NCBI RefSeq assembly: GCF_003260975.1
Contig: NZ_CP030041.1
Coordinates: forward strand, 5,955,501 to 6,019,500
Length of the DNA: 64,000 nucleotides
Direction: 5' to 3'
DNA from: Echinicola strongylocentroti
GTDB lineage: Bacteria; Bacteroidota; Bacteroidia; Cytophagales; Cyclobacteriaceae
This document shows, piece by piece, positions 1-7,572 of the stretch; positions within the stretch are counted from its first letter, which is position 1; each line of letters starts with the position of its first letter. Position numbers and translations under genes: made by a program. A model generated the notes under the pieces. The model made no database searches, had not been told where the DNA came from, and saw nothing but the letters and a program-made list of their open reading frames with translations.

Positions 1-300
1 GAAAAAACCGAGAAAATGGAAGGCATTGACTTTTTGGACCAACAAGCCTTGGATAATCGGGAAACAATATACGGTGAAATCTATGACCACGATTTTTATA
101 GTACCGAGGAAGACCTGTTTTATAATATTGTGTACCAAAAACCGTATAAGCTAATCGTACCCAATAAGAAGAACAAACCAAATGAAAAGATTGAACTTTA
201 CGATATTTTCCAAGATCCATATGAGGAAAATGAAATAAGTGAAGCCCACCCTCAGCTAGTGGAGACATTGACAAAGAAGGCCATCGAGTTTAGAAACTAA
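1..300 (+). CDS. Sulfatase, C-terminal fragment (5' end outside window)
   Basis: The reading frame is open from base 1, so the gene begins upstream of the window and only about 99 codons are visible. The visible part has the usual end of an S1 arylsulfatase: a segment like 'YKLIVPNKK' (the stretch where sulfatases describe the substrate-facing sheet), then 'IELYDIFQDPYEENEI', which is the typical 'xLYDLxxDPxExxNL' signature near the C terminus of this family, and a short final helix. The catalytic CxPSR motif would lie upstream and cannot be checked. It sits 45 bp before the rhamnose mutarotase gene, so it may belong to the same transcription unit. The family call rests on the C-terminal signature alone. 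Confidence 0.75.
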   Translation, partial: EKTEKMEGIDFLDQQALDNRETIYGEIYDHDFYSTEEDLFYNIVYQKPYKLIVPNKKNKPNEKIELYDIFQDPYEENEISEAHPQLVETLTKKAIEFRN

Positions 301-345
301 GCACCTACTTATGGGGGCAACTTCAATTAGTTAAGGAAAAAACAT

Positions 346-660
346 ATGATACGGAAAGCATTTAAAATGAAGGTCTATCCTGATCAATTGGAAGAATACA
401 AGCGCAGGCATAATCCGATCTGGACGGAGCTAAAAGACACATTGAAAAATCATGGGGTTAGCAACTACAGCATCTTTTATGACAAAGAAACCAACTCCTT
501 GTTTGGGTACGCTGAGGTATCCTCTAATAAGCAGTGGGAGGAAATTGCCAATACACCGATATGCAGGCAATGGTGGGATCATATGAGCGAGCTTATGGAA
601 ACCAATGCTGACAACAGCCCCGTTTCAATAGATCTTCAGGAGGTCTTTTATATGTCATAG
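346..660 (+). CDS. rhaM: L-rhamnose mutarotase
   Basis: A 104-residue cytoplasmic protein that interconverts the alpha and beta anomers of L-rhamnose so that the isomerase is supplied with its preferred form. The length matches the family exactly. His22, in 'RRHNPIW', is at the position of the catalytic histidine known from the E. coli enzyme, and the conserved 'CRQWWDHMSELM' tryptophan pair near residues 75-76 is present. It lies upstream of the rhamnose aldolase/dehydrogenase, isomerase and kinase genes, which supports the assignment, although a 274-bp gap rich in hairpins separates it from them. It could be co-transcribed with the sulfatase that ends 45 bp upstream. Confidence 0.93.
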   Translation: MIRKAFKMKVYPDQLEEYKRRHNPIWTELKDTLKNHGVSNYSIFYDKETNSLFGYAEVSSNKQWEEIANTPICRQWWDHMSELMETNADNSPVSIDLQEVFYMS

Positions 661-934
661 CGAACACAGCAACAGTGTAGGTGAGAGATCGTTGTTCCGA
701 CAGCTTTGCTGCGGAACCACTAGCGTTGAGTTTTTAACTCAAAACCACTTATTCCTTTCCGTGCTGGTGTCCAGCACTTATGGCATTGCTAGGATGCTTT
801 ATCCACTTTCTATTTCCAAGCTAAAGCTCCTAGCGGAGCATCCCTGCTTCGCAATACGAAACAGGATAGTTTTCAAGAGACTATGAAGTAGTTTTGATAT
901 TCTAAGGTTTAACCATTATAAAGCATTTAACATA
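661..934 (+). repeat. Intergenic gap packed with short hairpins
   Basis: No convincing gene is present. Several inverted repeats follow one another: GTTCCGACAGC paired with GCTGCGGAAC around 690-715, GTTGAGTT paired with AACTCAAAAC around 725-747, a perfect GTGCTGG/CCAGCAC stem near 762-778, and AGGATGCT/GGAGCATCC arms near 790-845. This is the usual look of mosaic REP-like intergenic DNA in this genome; similar hairpin DNA fills other gaps in the window. It separates rhaM from the rest of the rhamnose genes. Confidence 0.5.
889..896 (+). promoter_or_regulatory. Possible -7 box upstream of the aldolase gene
   Basis: TAGTTTTG matches the Bacteroidota -7 consensus TAnnTTTG and lies 39 bp before the start codon at 935. 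I see no good TTTG -33 box at 19-21 bp upstream, so this is only a weak candidate. Confidence 0.3.
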
Positions 935-3043
935 ATGAGCACAGCAGAACGTACTTTTAAGCATGTCAACTACCTCTGGGACGAGCAAAAAGCCCAAGAA
1001 CTAGAAGGAGACGAGGTAGCCCTTTTGATCTACCGTTCCAATATCCTTGGATCGGATCTCCGCATCACCAATTACGGTGGGGGGAACACGAGTTGCAAGA
1101 CCACGGAAGTCGATCCCTTGACCAAGGAAGAGACAGAGGTAATGTGGGTAAAGGGCTCCGGTGGGGACATCGGCACCCTGAAGAGAAGTGGGCTTGCCGG
1201 TCTGTACATGGAGAAGCTGCATTCGCTGAAGAATGTGTACAGGGGCTTGGAGTTTGAAGACGAGATGGTAGGTTTGTTCAACCACTGCATCTATGACCTG
1301 GACTCCAAGGCACCTTCCATTGATACGCCCTTGCATGCATTCCTGCCGTTCAGGCACATCGACCACCTGCATCCTGATGCGGCCATTGCGATTGCTGCTT
1401 CCAAGGACGGAGAGAAGATTACCCAAGAGCTTTTCGAAGGACAGATTGCGTGGGTGCCCTGGCAGCGCCCAGGATTTGACCTGGCCCTGCAATTGGAAAA
1501 AGCCCTGAACGACAATCCCGGTATCCGTGGCATCATGTTGGGCGGCCATGGACTGTTCACCTGGGGCGATACGGCCTATGAGTGCTATATCAACAGCCTT
1601 GAGATCATCGACAAGGCCTCTGAGTACCTGGAGGAGAACTATGGCAAGGACCGTCCGGTATTCGGTGGCCAAAAGCTGGAGTCCTTGGCCCCTGAACAGC
1701 GTAAAGAGCAGGCTTCCATTATCGCCCCCGTGCTAAGGGGACTGGCTTCCGGGTACAACAGAATGGTCGGCCATTTCACCGACGATGAGCGCGTACTCCA
1801 GTTTGCCAACAGCCATGACCTGGAAAAGCTGGCACCGCTGGGAACGAGCTGTCCCGACCACTTCCTGAGGACAAAGATCAGGCCTTTGGTACTGGATTTT
1901 CCTGCTGATATTGACCTGGGCAACGCAGAAGAGATCAAGGAAAAGCTGGACAGGGATTTCGAAGAGTACAGGGCGTACTATAAAAAATATTACGAGGACC
2001 ATAAGCGGGACAACAGTCCGGCCATGCGAGACCCGAATCCCGTGGTGATCATTTGGCCAGGCGTGGGGATGTTCTCCTATGCCAAAAACAAGCAGACCGC
2101 ACGTGTGGCCAGCGAATTTTACATCAACGCCATCAACGTAATGCGCGGGGCGGAAGCTGTTTCCGAGTATGTGGCCCTGCCGCTCCAGGAGGCTTTTGAT
2201 ATTGAGTACTGGTTGCTGGAAGAAGCAAAGCTCCAGCGTATGCCCAAGGAACAACCACTTTCCAGAAAAGTGGCATTGGTGACCGGTGGTGCAGGCGGTA
2301 TCGGCAAGGCGATTGCCGACAAGCTGGCCGGTGAAGGTGCCTGCGTATTCATCACGGACATCAACCAGGACCGTCTGGACGAGGCTGTAGGGACTTATTC
2401 CAAAGATGTCGGTGGCGGTGCAGTGATGGACGTGACCAAGGGTGACGACATCGTAAAGGCCTATAAGGAAGCTGCCCTGAAGTTTGGTGGTGTGGACATC
2501 ATCATCAACTGTGCCGGGCTGGCGATTTCCAAGCCGATCGAGCAGACCTCCGAGAAAGACTGGGACCTGCTACAGGATATTCTGGTAAAGGGACAGTTTG
2601 CCGTATCCAAGGCGGGAGTGGAAACCCTGAGGGCACAGAACCTTGGCGGTGACATTATCAATATAGCCAGTAAAAATGCCCTGGTATCCGGTCCCAACAA
2701 TGTAGGTTATGGTACTGCCAAAGCCGCCCAGGTGCACATGAGCCGTCTTCTGGCCGCTGAGCTTGGCAAGGACAAGATCCGCGTAAACGTGGTGAACCCC
2801 GATGCCGTGATCGAAGGAAGCAAGATCTGGGAAGGCGAATGGGCAAAAGGAAGGGCCAAAGCCTATGGCATCACCGTGGAAGAGCTGCCGGCCTTCTATG
2901 CAAAAAGAACGATCCTGAACGAGATCATCGGTGTGGATGACATCGCCAATGGTGTCTTTGCCTTTGTGGGCGGTCACCTGAGCAAGTGTACAGGTAATAT
3001 TCTGAATGTAGATGGCGGAGTGGCCGCTGCTTTTGTGAGATAA
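935..3043 (+). CDS. rhaD: Bifunctional rhamnulose-1-phosphate aldolase / L-lactaldehyde dehydrogenase
   Basis: A 702-residue cytoplasmic fusion enzyme. Residues about 20-420 form a class II (zinc) aldolase/adducin-type domain that splits L-rhamnulose 1-phosphate into DHAP and L-lactaldehyde; 'GGHGLFTWG' and 'NYGGGNTSCK' are typical family blocks. Residues about 440-702 form a short-chain dehydrogenase with the nucleotide-binding 'VTGGAGGIGKAIA' and the catalytic 'YGTAK' (YxxxK, tyrosine near residue 592), expected to oxidise lactaldehyde to lactate. This fusion is known from rhamnose operons of several phyla. The isomerase gene follows after 2 bp, so the two are surely co-transcribed. By eye the gene is richer in G+C and in CTG/GCC/GGC codons than the sugar-degradation genes downstream. 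Confidence 0.93.
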   Translation: MSTAERTFKHVNYLWDEQKAQELEGDEVALLIYRSNILGSDLRITNYGGGNTSCKTTEVDPLTKEETEVMWVKGSGGDIGTLKRSGLAGLYMEKLHSLKNVYRGLEFEDEMVGLFNHCIYDLDSKAPSIDTPLHAFLPFRHIDHLHPDAAIAIAASKDGEKITQELFEGQIAWVPWQRPGFDLALQLEKALNDNPGIRGIMLGGHGLFTWGDTAYECYINSLEIIDKASEYLEENYGKDRPVFGGQKLESLAPEQRKEQASIIAPVLRGLASGYNRMVGHFTDDERVLQFANSHDLEKLAPLGTSCPDHFLRTKIRPLVLDFPADIDLGNAEEIKEKLDRDFEEYRAYYKKYYEDHKRDNSPAMRDPNPVVIIWPGVGMFSYAKNKQTARVASEFYINAINVMRGAEAVSEYVALPLQEAFDIEYWLLEEAKLQRMPKEQPLSRKVALVTGGAGGIGKAIADKLAGEGACVFITDINQDRLDEAVGTYSKDVGGGAVMDVTKGDDIVKAYKEAALKFGGVDIIINCAGLAISKPIEQTSEKDWDLLQDILVKGQFAVSKAGVETLRAQNLGGDIINIASKNALVSGPNNVGYGTAKAAQVHMSRLLAAELGKDKIRVNVVNPDAVIEGSKIWEGEWAKGRAKAYGITVEELPAFYAKRTILNEIIGVDDIANGVFAFVGGHLSKCTGNILNVDGGVAAAFVR

Positions 3044-3045
3044 TT

Positions 3046-4329
3046 ATGCGAATGGACAAGCAAGGAATAAATGAAATGAACGATCAGGCTCTCCCGGACC
3101 ACCGGGAGGGTCTTGATCATTTGAATAGCGTACTGGGAAAGAAGGGCATCGATGTCAATGCCCTTGTGGGAAAGCTAAAGGAATTCCAGGTGGCCGTGCC
3201 CAGCTGGGCACTGGGCACCGGAGGCACACGTTTCGGGAGGTTTCCCGGAGGCGGTGAGCCGGGCACCCTGGAGGACAAGATTGCCGATGTGGGGCTGTTG
3301 CACCAGTTGAGCCAATCTGCGGGAGCGATCTCGCTGCACATTCCCTGGGATATCCCCAAGGATGTGAAGGCCATTAAGGAACTGGCCGCTTCGCACGGGC
3401 TGATCTTCGACGCGGTGAACTCCAATACCTTTCAGGACCAGCCTGACCAGGAGCTTTCCTATAAGTTCGGGTCGCTTTGCCATGCGGACAGGGCGGTCAG
3501 AAAACAGGCCGTGGACCATAACCTTGAAGTGATCAGGTATGGTGATGCCCTCGGCTCCAAGTCGCTGACCGTTTGGTTGGCGGACGGATCGTCATTCCCG
3601 GGACAGCTGAACTTCAAGAAGGCTTTCCGGCGTACCCTGGAATCGCTTCAGGAAATCTATGCGGGCATGCCTTCCGACTGGAAGATGTTTGTGGAATACA
3701 AGCCCTATGAGCCGAATTTCTACTCTACGGTGATCCAGGACTGGGGCACCTCCCATATGCTGGCCGATAAGTTGGGCGACCGTGCCTACAGCTTGGTGGA
3801 CCTTGGCCACCACCTGCCCAATACCAATATCGAGCAGATCGTGGCGACGCTGATGATGGAGGGCAAGCTGGGCGGCTTCCACTTCAACGATTCCAAGTAC
3901 GGCGATGATGACGTGACCGTTGGCTCGCTGAAGCCCTACCAGTTGTTTTTGATCTTCAACGAACTGGTGGACGGCATGGAAGACCCTACATCGGACAATC
4001 CCTATCCGGCCTGGATGATCGATGCCAGCCATAACCTGAAGGATCCGTTGGAGGACCTGCTGCAATCACTGGAAGCGATCAAACTGGCCTATGCACAGGC
4101 ACTGTTGGTGGACCGTGTGGCACTGGAAGAGGCAAGGGAAAACAATGATCCTTCCCTGGCACAGGAAATCCTTCAGGCAGCCTACCGTACGGATGTCCGC
4201 CCACTGTTGGCGGAAGCCAGGTTACAGGCAGGAGGGGCACTGGATCCGATAGGTACTTATCGAAGGCTCAATGTCCGGAAGGAACTGATCGCCCAGCGTG
4301 GCGAGAAGGTGATCTCCACGGGACTGTAA
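3046..4329 (+). CDS. rhaI: L-rhamnose isomerase (RhaI/TIM-barrel type)
   Basis: A 427-residue sugar isomerase of the xylose-isomerase-like TIM-barrel fold, resembling the Pseudomonas/Rhizobium type rhamnose isomerase rather than E. coli RhaA. It converts L-rhamnose to L-rhamnulose in the cytoplasm. Metal-binding blocks visible are 'VEYKPYEPNFY', 'VDLGHH', 'GGFHFNDSKYGDDD' and 'WMIDASHN', spaced as in the family. The first start at 3046 lies just 2 bp after the aldolase stop; a second ATG at 3076 has a better Shine-Dalgarno-like AAGGAA a few bases upstream, so the true N terminus may be ten residues shorter. It shares the G+C-rich codon use of the aldolase gene. It sits between the aldolase and kinase genes of the same pathway. 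Confidence 0.9.
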   Translation: MRMDKQGINEMNDQALPDHREGLDHLNSVLGKKGIDVNALVGKLKEFQVAVPSWALGTGGTRFGRFPGGGEPGTLEDKIADVGLLHQLSQSAGAISLHIPWDIPKDVKAIKELAASHGLIFDAVNSNTFQDQPDQELSYKFGSLCHADRAVRKQAVDHNLEVIRYGDALGSKSLTVWLADGSSFPGQLNFKKAFRRTLESLQEIYAGMPSDWKMFVEYKPYEPNFYSTVIQDWGTSHMLADKLGDRAYSLVDLGHHLPNTNIEQIVATLMMEGKLGGFHFNDSKYGDDDVTVGSLKPYQLFLIFNELVDGMEDPTSDNPYPAWMIDASHNLKDPLEDLLQSLEAIKLAYAQALLVDRVALEEARENNDPSLAQEILQAAYRTDVRPLLAEARLQAGGALDPIGTYRRLNVRKELIAQRGEKVISTGL

Positions 4330-4393
4330 CAGGGCCGTCATAGCTTTGCCTTGGGCCCTTACCATAACATCAATACAATCATTACAGCAACTT

Positions 4394-4477
4394 CCGGCAA
4401 TCCGTTCATTTCCTTTTTCACGGGTTTAATAGGTTTGAGAATTTTCTTCTGAAAAATTGAACTGGATTGCCGGTTTT
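4394..4477 (+). terminator. Long hairpin between the isomerase and kinase genes
   Basis: CCGGCAATCC (4394-4403) pairs perfectly with GGATTGCCGG (4464-4473), followed by TTTTG. Inner bases extend the stem with one bulge (GTTC with GAAC, TTTTTC with GAAAAA). Its position in the 189-bp gap suggests a partial terminator or mRNA-processing structure that could lower kinase expression relative to the two upstream genes. The T run is short, so termination may be incomplete. Confidence 0.45.
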
Positions 4478-4518
4478 GTATTACCAGCTTCCAACGTGAA
4501 GTCTAATTAACTTACCCC

Positions 4519-5865
4519 ATGACGCCAATACCGGTAATTGCCATATTTGATATAGGAAAGACCAACAAGAAGTTCTTTTTGTTTGATGGGCACAGCAATG
4601 AGATCAAGCAGGAGTACAACAAGATCCCGCTGACAGCGGACGAGGATGGTTTTGAATGTGATGACCTGGCAGCATTGACGGATTGGATAAGGTCCAGTGT
4701 TGAGGGCATCTGCCGGTCACCGGACTATGAGCTCAAGGGGATCAATTTTTCCACTTATGGCGCGTCGTTTGTCCATATTGGCGAGGATGGCGAGCCGCTG
4801 ACACCACTTTATAATTACCTGAAGGAAATCCCCCAAGAGGTGCTTGACGGGTTTTACCGGCGCTATCCCGAGGAGGCCAACAACCTGGAGACCGCTTCCC
4901 CTTCATTGGGCATGCTGAATTCCGGGCTGCAGCTGTACTGGCTGAAGAAGACGAGACCGGAACTGTTTGCCAAGATCAGACACTCCCTGCACTTCCCCCA
5001 GTACCTGAGCTATCTGTTTACGGGCAAGGCGGTGAGCGAGCCCACTTCCATCGGCTGCCATACACGTCTCTGGGACTTCCAAAAAGGCCAGTACCATGAT
5101 TGGGTGAAGGCGGAAGGCATCGACCGGGTGCTCCCTGAGATCGTACCGACGGGCCAATTGTACACGGCAGCGATCTGTGGCCGGAAAGTGGATGTCGGTG
5201 TAGGTATCCACGACAGTTCCTCGGCGCTTGCCTCTTATCTGGTGCGGGTAAAGGAACCGTTCCTGTTGATCTCCACCGGCACCTGGAGCATTTCCCTCAA
5301 CCCGTTTACCCAAGATCCACTGACACGGGAAGAACTCCACAATGACTGCCTGAATTTCCTCAGTATCGATGGCAATCCGGTGAAGGCATCCCGCTTTTTT
5401 ATGGGCTACGAGTTCAATTACCAGATGGACCGGATCAACAGGCATTTTGACAAGCCCGACAAATATTACAAGACGGTACCTGCCGACCCGGCAATCATCC
5501 GGCAAATCAAGGACGGAAAGGTCCGCAATACGTTTTGTCCGGCGCATATCGCGGAGACACCATTGGTGAAGTCCCTTTACGGCGGCAATGAGTGGGAGCC
5601 CGGGGCATTTGACAGTTTTGAAGAGGCCTACCACCATTTGATCTGGGGGCTGACGCTGCTGCAGGTAGCGTCGCTCAAATTGGCAAGGGGGAATTCCGCT
5701 ATCCATAAGGTCTTTGTCGACGACGGCTTTGTCCACAATGAGGTGTTCATGGAACTGCTGGGACACTACCTTCCGGACTGCGAGCTGGTGTTTTCGGACT
5801 TCCCACTGGGATCGGCCTACGGCGCGGCCCTGGTACTGGAGGCCAGCGAGAAGAAGATGGTGTAG
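4519..5865 (+). CDS. rhaB: FGGY-family sugar kinase, probable rhamnulokinase
   Basis: A 448-residue cytoplasmic kinase of the FGGY family. The N-terminal phosphate-1 motif 'FDIGKTNKKFFLFD' (residues about 9-22), the central 'VGVGIHDSSSALASYL' block and the 'LLISTGTWSISLNPF' block are those of FGGY kinases. In context it should phosphorylate L-rhamnulose to L-rhamnulose 1-phosphate, the substrate of the aldolase encoded upstream. The closest-looking relatives are annotated simply as FGGY carbohydrate kinases, and a fuculokinase-like specificity cannot be excluded from the sequence; the operon makes rhamnulose the best guess. The gene shares the G+C-rich composition of the two genes before it. 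A strong hairpin follows right after the stop. Confidence 0.85.
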   Translation: MTPIPVIAIFDIGKTNKKFFLFDGHSNEIKQEYNKIPLTADEDGFECDDLAALTDWIRSSVEGICRSPDYELKGINFSTYGASFVHIGEDGEPLTPLYNYLKEIPQEVLDGFYRRYPEEANNLETASPSLGMLNSGLQLYWLKKTRPELFAKIRHSLHFPQYLSYLFTGKAVSEPTSIGCHTRLWDFQKGQYHDWVKAEGIDRVLPEIVPTGQLYTAAICGRKVDVGVGIHDSSSALASYLVRVKEPFLLISTGTWSISLNPFTQDPLTREELHNDCLNFLSIDGNPVKASRFFMGYEFNYQMDRINRHFDKPDKYYKTVPADPAIIRQIKDGKVRNTFCPAHIAETPLVKSLYGGNEWEPGAFDSFEEAYHHLIWGLTLLQVASLKLARGNSAIHKVFVDDGFVHNEVFMELLGHYLPDCELVFSDFPLGSAYGAALVLEASEKKMV

Positions 5866-5987
5866 AAGTCCGAAGACTTTGGGAAGTTATGGTCGCAAGT
5901 CTTTAGACTTGGACCAATTAAGCCCTGGTCCAAGTCTGAAGACTTGCGACCTCATACTTATGGAAGTCTTCAGACTTCCCTTTTTTT
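5865..5987 (+). terminator. Nested hairpin terminator closing the rhamnose operon
   Basis: Two 25-bp arms, 5891-5915 and 5927-5951, are inverted copies with a single mismatch and an 11-base loop. Outside them a second pair of arms (5865-5879 with 5963-5977) closes a larger stem, followed by a run of seven T at 5981-5987. Within the structure the 14-bp motif AAGTCnnnAGACTT occurs four times (starting at 5866, 5897, 5932 and 5964, the last with C for A at the eighth base). It starts at the kinase stop codon, so it is well placed as the operon terminator. Confidence 0.75.
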
Positions 5988-6015
5988 ACCTTGTTTTAAA
6001 GAAAGAAGAATTCCA

Positions 6016-6043
6016 TACAATATTACCTGTTTTTTGGACTTTT
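6016..6043 (+). promoter_or_regulatory. Candidate regulator-binding site, copy 1
   Basis: The core ACCTGTTTTTTGGACTTTT lies about 100 bp before the GH5 start codon. The 28-bp stretch agrees with 26947-26974, upstream of the first susC, at 24 of 28 positions, and with 17286-17313, upstream of the GntR gene, at about 21 of 28. The motif is not palindromic, which would suit an AraC-type DNA-binding domain such as that of the HTCS better than a simple GntR dimer site. This is inference from shared sequence. Confidence 0.5.
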
Positions 6044-6140
6044 CAATGGGGAATAATGGCTTCATTGGAGATTAAATGAAGCATATGGTTACAATTAACT
6101 ATTGTTTCATTCTATATGTTGAAAGGTTAATGTAACATAA

Positions 6141-7520
6141 ATGAAAATCTTTAAAATCACGGTACTTCTTATGTGTTTTGCCGCACAGGCATTTGGTCAG
6201 ATCGAAAAAGGGGCAAGAGATGATAATGGGCGACATGTGATCCCGCGAGGCTTTGTGGTCAACACCAATGATGCAATGGGTGAATTGTTTTACACCAAAG
6301 ACGATTATTTGAGAATGGTCCGGATGGGTGCAAATTATCAGGTGATCCGGCTGGAATTGGGGAAGGTGAGTGGTTTTACAGGCTGTACAGTGGATTCTGA
6401 ATATTTACAAAAACTGGATACATTGGTGGAGCTGGGGAAAGAGCACGGTATGAAGACCGTGTTTAAAATGACGGTATATGGTGTGAAAGGCTTCAGTTGG
6501 GAAGAGTTTTGGGAAAACAGAAACGATGAACACTTGACCTATATTGATGCATGGAAAAATATTTGGGAACGTTACCAAGATCAAGTAGCAGTAAAAGGGT
6601 ATGACCTTGTAAACGAGCCAAGGAAGGAATCGATGGATATTTCGTATGAGGATTTGACCAATGACTATTTGGTTCCGCTCTACCAGAAGATTATCGACGA
6701 AGGCCAAAAATTCAACGCAGATAAGTTGATGTACTGCCAAGCTATTTTTATGAACAAAGGTGATGCCGTCAACCATAATCAATATGCTGAGATCACCGCA
6801 GCCATAAACCGTGAGAATGTAGTGTTTACCCCGCATATCTACCAAAACAAGAAAGAATGGATAAAACCTACTATGCTAAGATTTGAGCAAGAAGCAGCAC
6901 TGCAAAAGGGGCCCATGCTCGTAGGGGAGTGGGGCTTTCCTACTTTCCAAACCACAGATTCCTCCGCCCATGAGCAGAGGAATTATATGGATTTTTATAT
7001 CCATACGGTAAATATGTTTGACAGTTTAGGAGTGGGGTCGATAAAGGCTTGGTTTTCAGGCAACCGTAAGATGCAAAATTTTCTTCCTGGAGGGCCATCT
7101 ACTTGGGCGATATTCAGTGATCCCAATGGTGTGGGAACGGTGGAGCGGAAATATATCACGGATATCATAGCCAGGCCTTATCCCCAAGCGATCGCAGGAA
7201 GTATCCGGTCATTTGGCTTTGATTTCGCCACTAGGACGTTGGCGGTGAAGATTACTTCAGACAATCAGAAAGGCCCTTCCCATATCTTCGTCGGGGCAAA
7301 CAGACATTACCCTGATGGGTTTTCTGTTAGACTAGGAGATGAATTGACCCTGATTCAAAACCCACTGCATAACACAGGACTTGAGGTGGTTAAAAACGAA
7401 AATAATTGGGAAGTTGATGGTTTTATCTGGGATGAGGTACAACAACAACTCATCGTGTTGGATTGGCCACTGGACCATACGGATTTGGAGCTGAGGATCG
7501 AGCCAGGTGTTACCCGTTGA
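6141..7520 (+). CDS. Secreted GH5-type glycoside hydrolase
   Basis: A 459-residue exported protein with a signal peptide (residues 1-19, ending AQAFGQ). Residues about 30-345 form a cellulase-type TIM barrel of glycoside hydrolase family 5: the acid/base glutamate is in 'DLVNEP' (Glu159) and the nucleophile in 'VGEWGFP' (Glu263), with the conserved 'PHIYQ' strand between them. Residues about 345-459 look like a small beta-sandwich of the kind found at the end of endoglycoceramidase-like GH5 enzymes. The substrate cannot be told from sequence. It is preceded by the shared 28-bp motif at 6016-6043 and followed after 52 bp by the next gene, so the two are probably co-transcribed. Confidence 0.82.
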   Translation: MKIFKITVLLMCFAAQAFGQIEKGARDDNGRHVIPRGFVVNTNDAMGELFYTKDDYLRMVRMGANYQVIRLELGKVSGFTGCTVDSEYLQKLDTLVELGKEHGMKTVFKMTVYGVKGFSWEEFWENRNDEHLTYIDAWKNIWERYQDQVAVKGYDLVNEPRKESMDISYEDLTNDYLVPLYQKIIDEGQKFNADKLMYCQAIFMNKGDAVNHNQYAEITAAINRENVVFTPHIYQNKKEWIKPTMLRFEQEAALQKGPMLVGEWGFPTFQTTDSSAHEQRNYMDFYIHTVNMFDSLGVGSIKAWFSGNRKMQNFLPGGPSTWAIFSDPNGVGTVERKYITDIIARPYPQAIAGSIRSFGFDFATRTLAVKITSDNQKGPSHIFVGANRHYPDGFSVRLGDELTLIQNPLHNTGLEVVKNENNWEVDGFIWDEVQQQLIVLDWPLDHTDLELRIEPGVTR

Positions 7521-7572
7521 TAATCTCCTTGGGCGGAATCTCTATTTTAAACTACAGCAAAAAAATAACAAT

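Noticed and set aside
692..886. Small plus-strand open frame between rhaM and the aldolase gene
   Set aside because: It is made of consecutive hairpin repeats and has no protein-like pattern.
1001..1672. Long minus-strand open frame inside the aldolase/dehydrogenase gene
   Set aside because: It is a shadow of a well-supported gene with strong codon bias; no signal or domain is seen in its translation.
4903..5766. 287-codon minus-strand open frame inside the kinase gene
   Set aside because: It lies wholly inside the FGGY kinase gene, has low-complexity composition and no recognisable motif.
5714..6079. Plus-strand open frame across the end of the kinase gene
   Set aside because: It overlaps the kinase gene in another frame and runs through the terminator hairpins.
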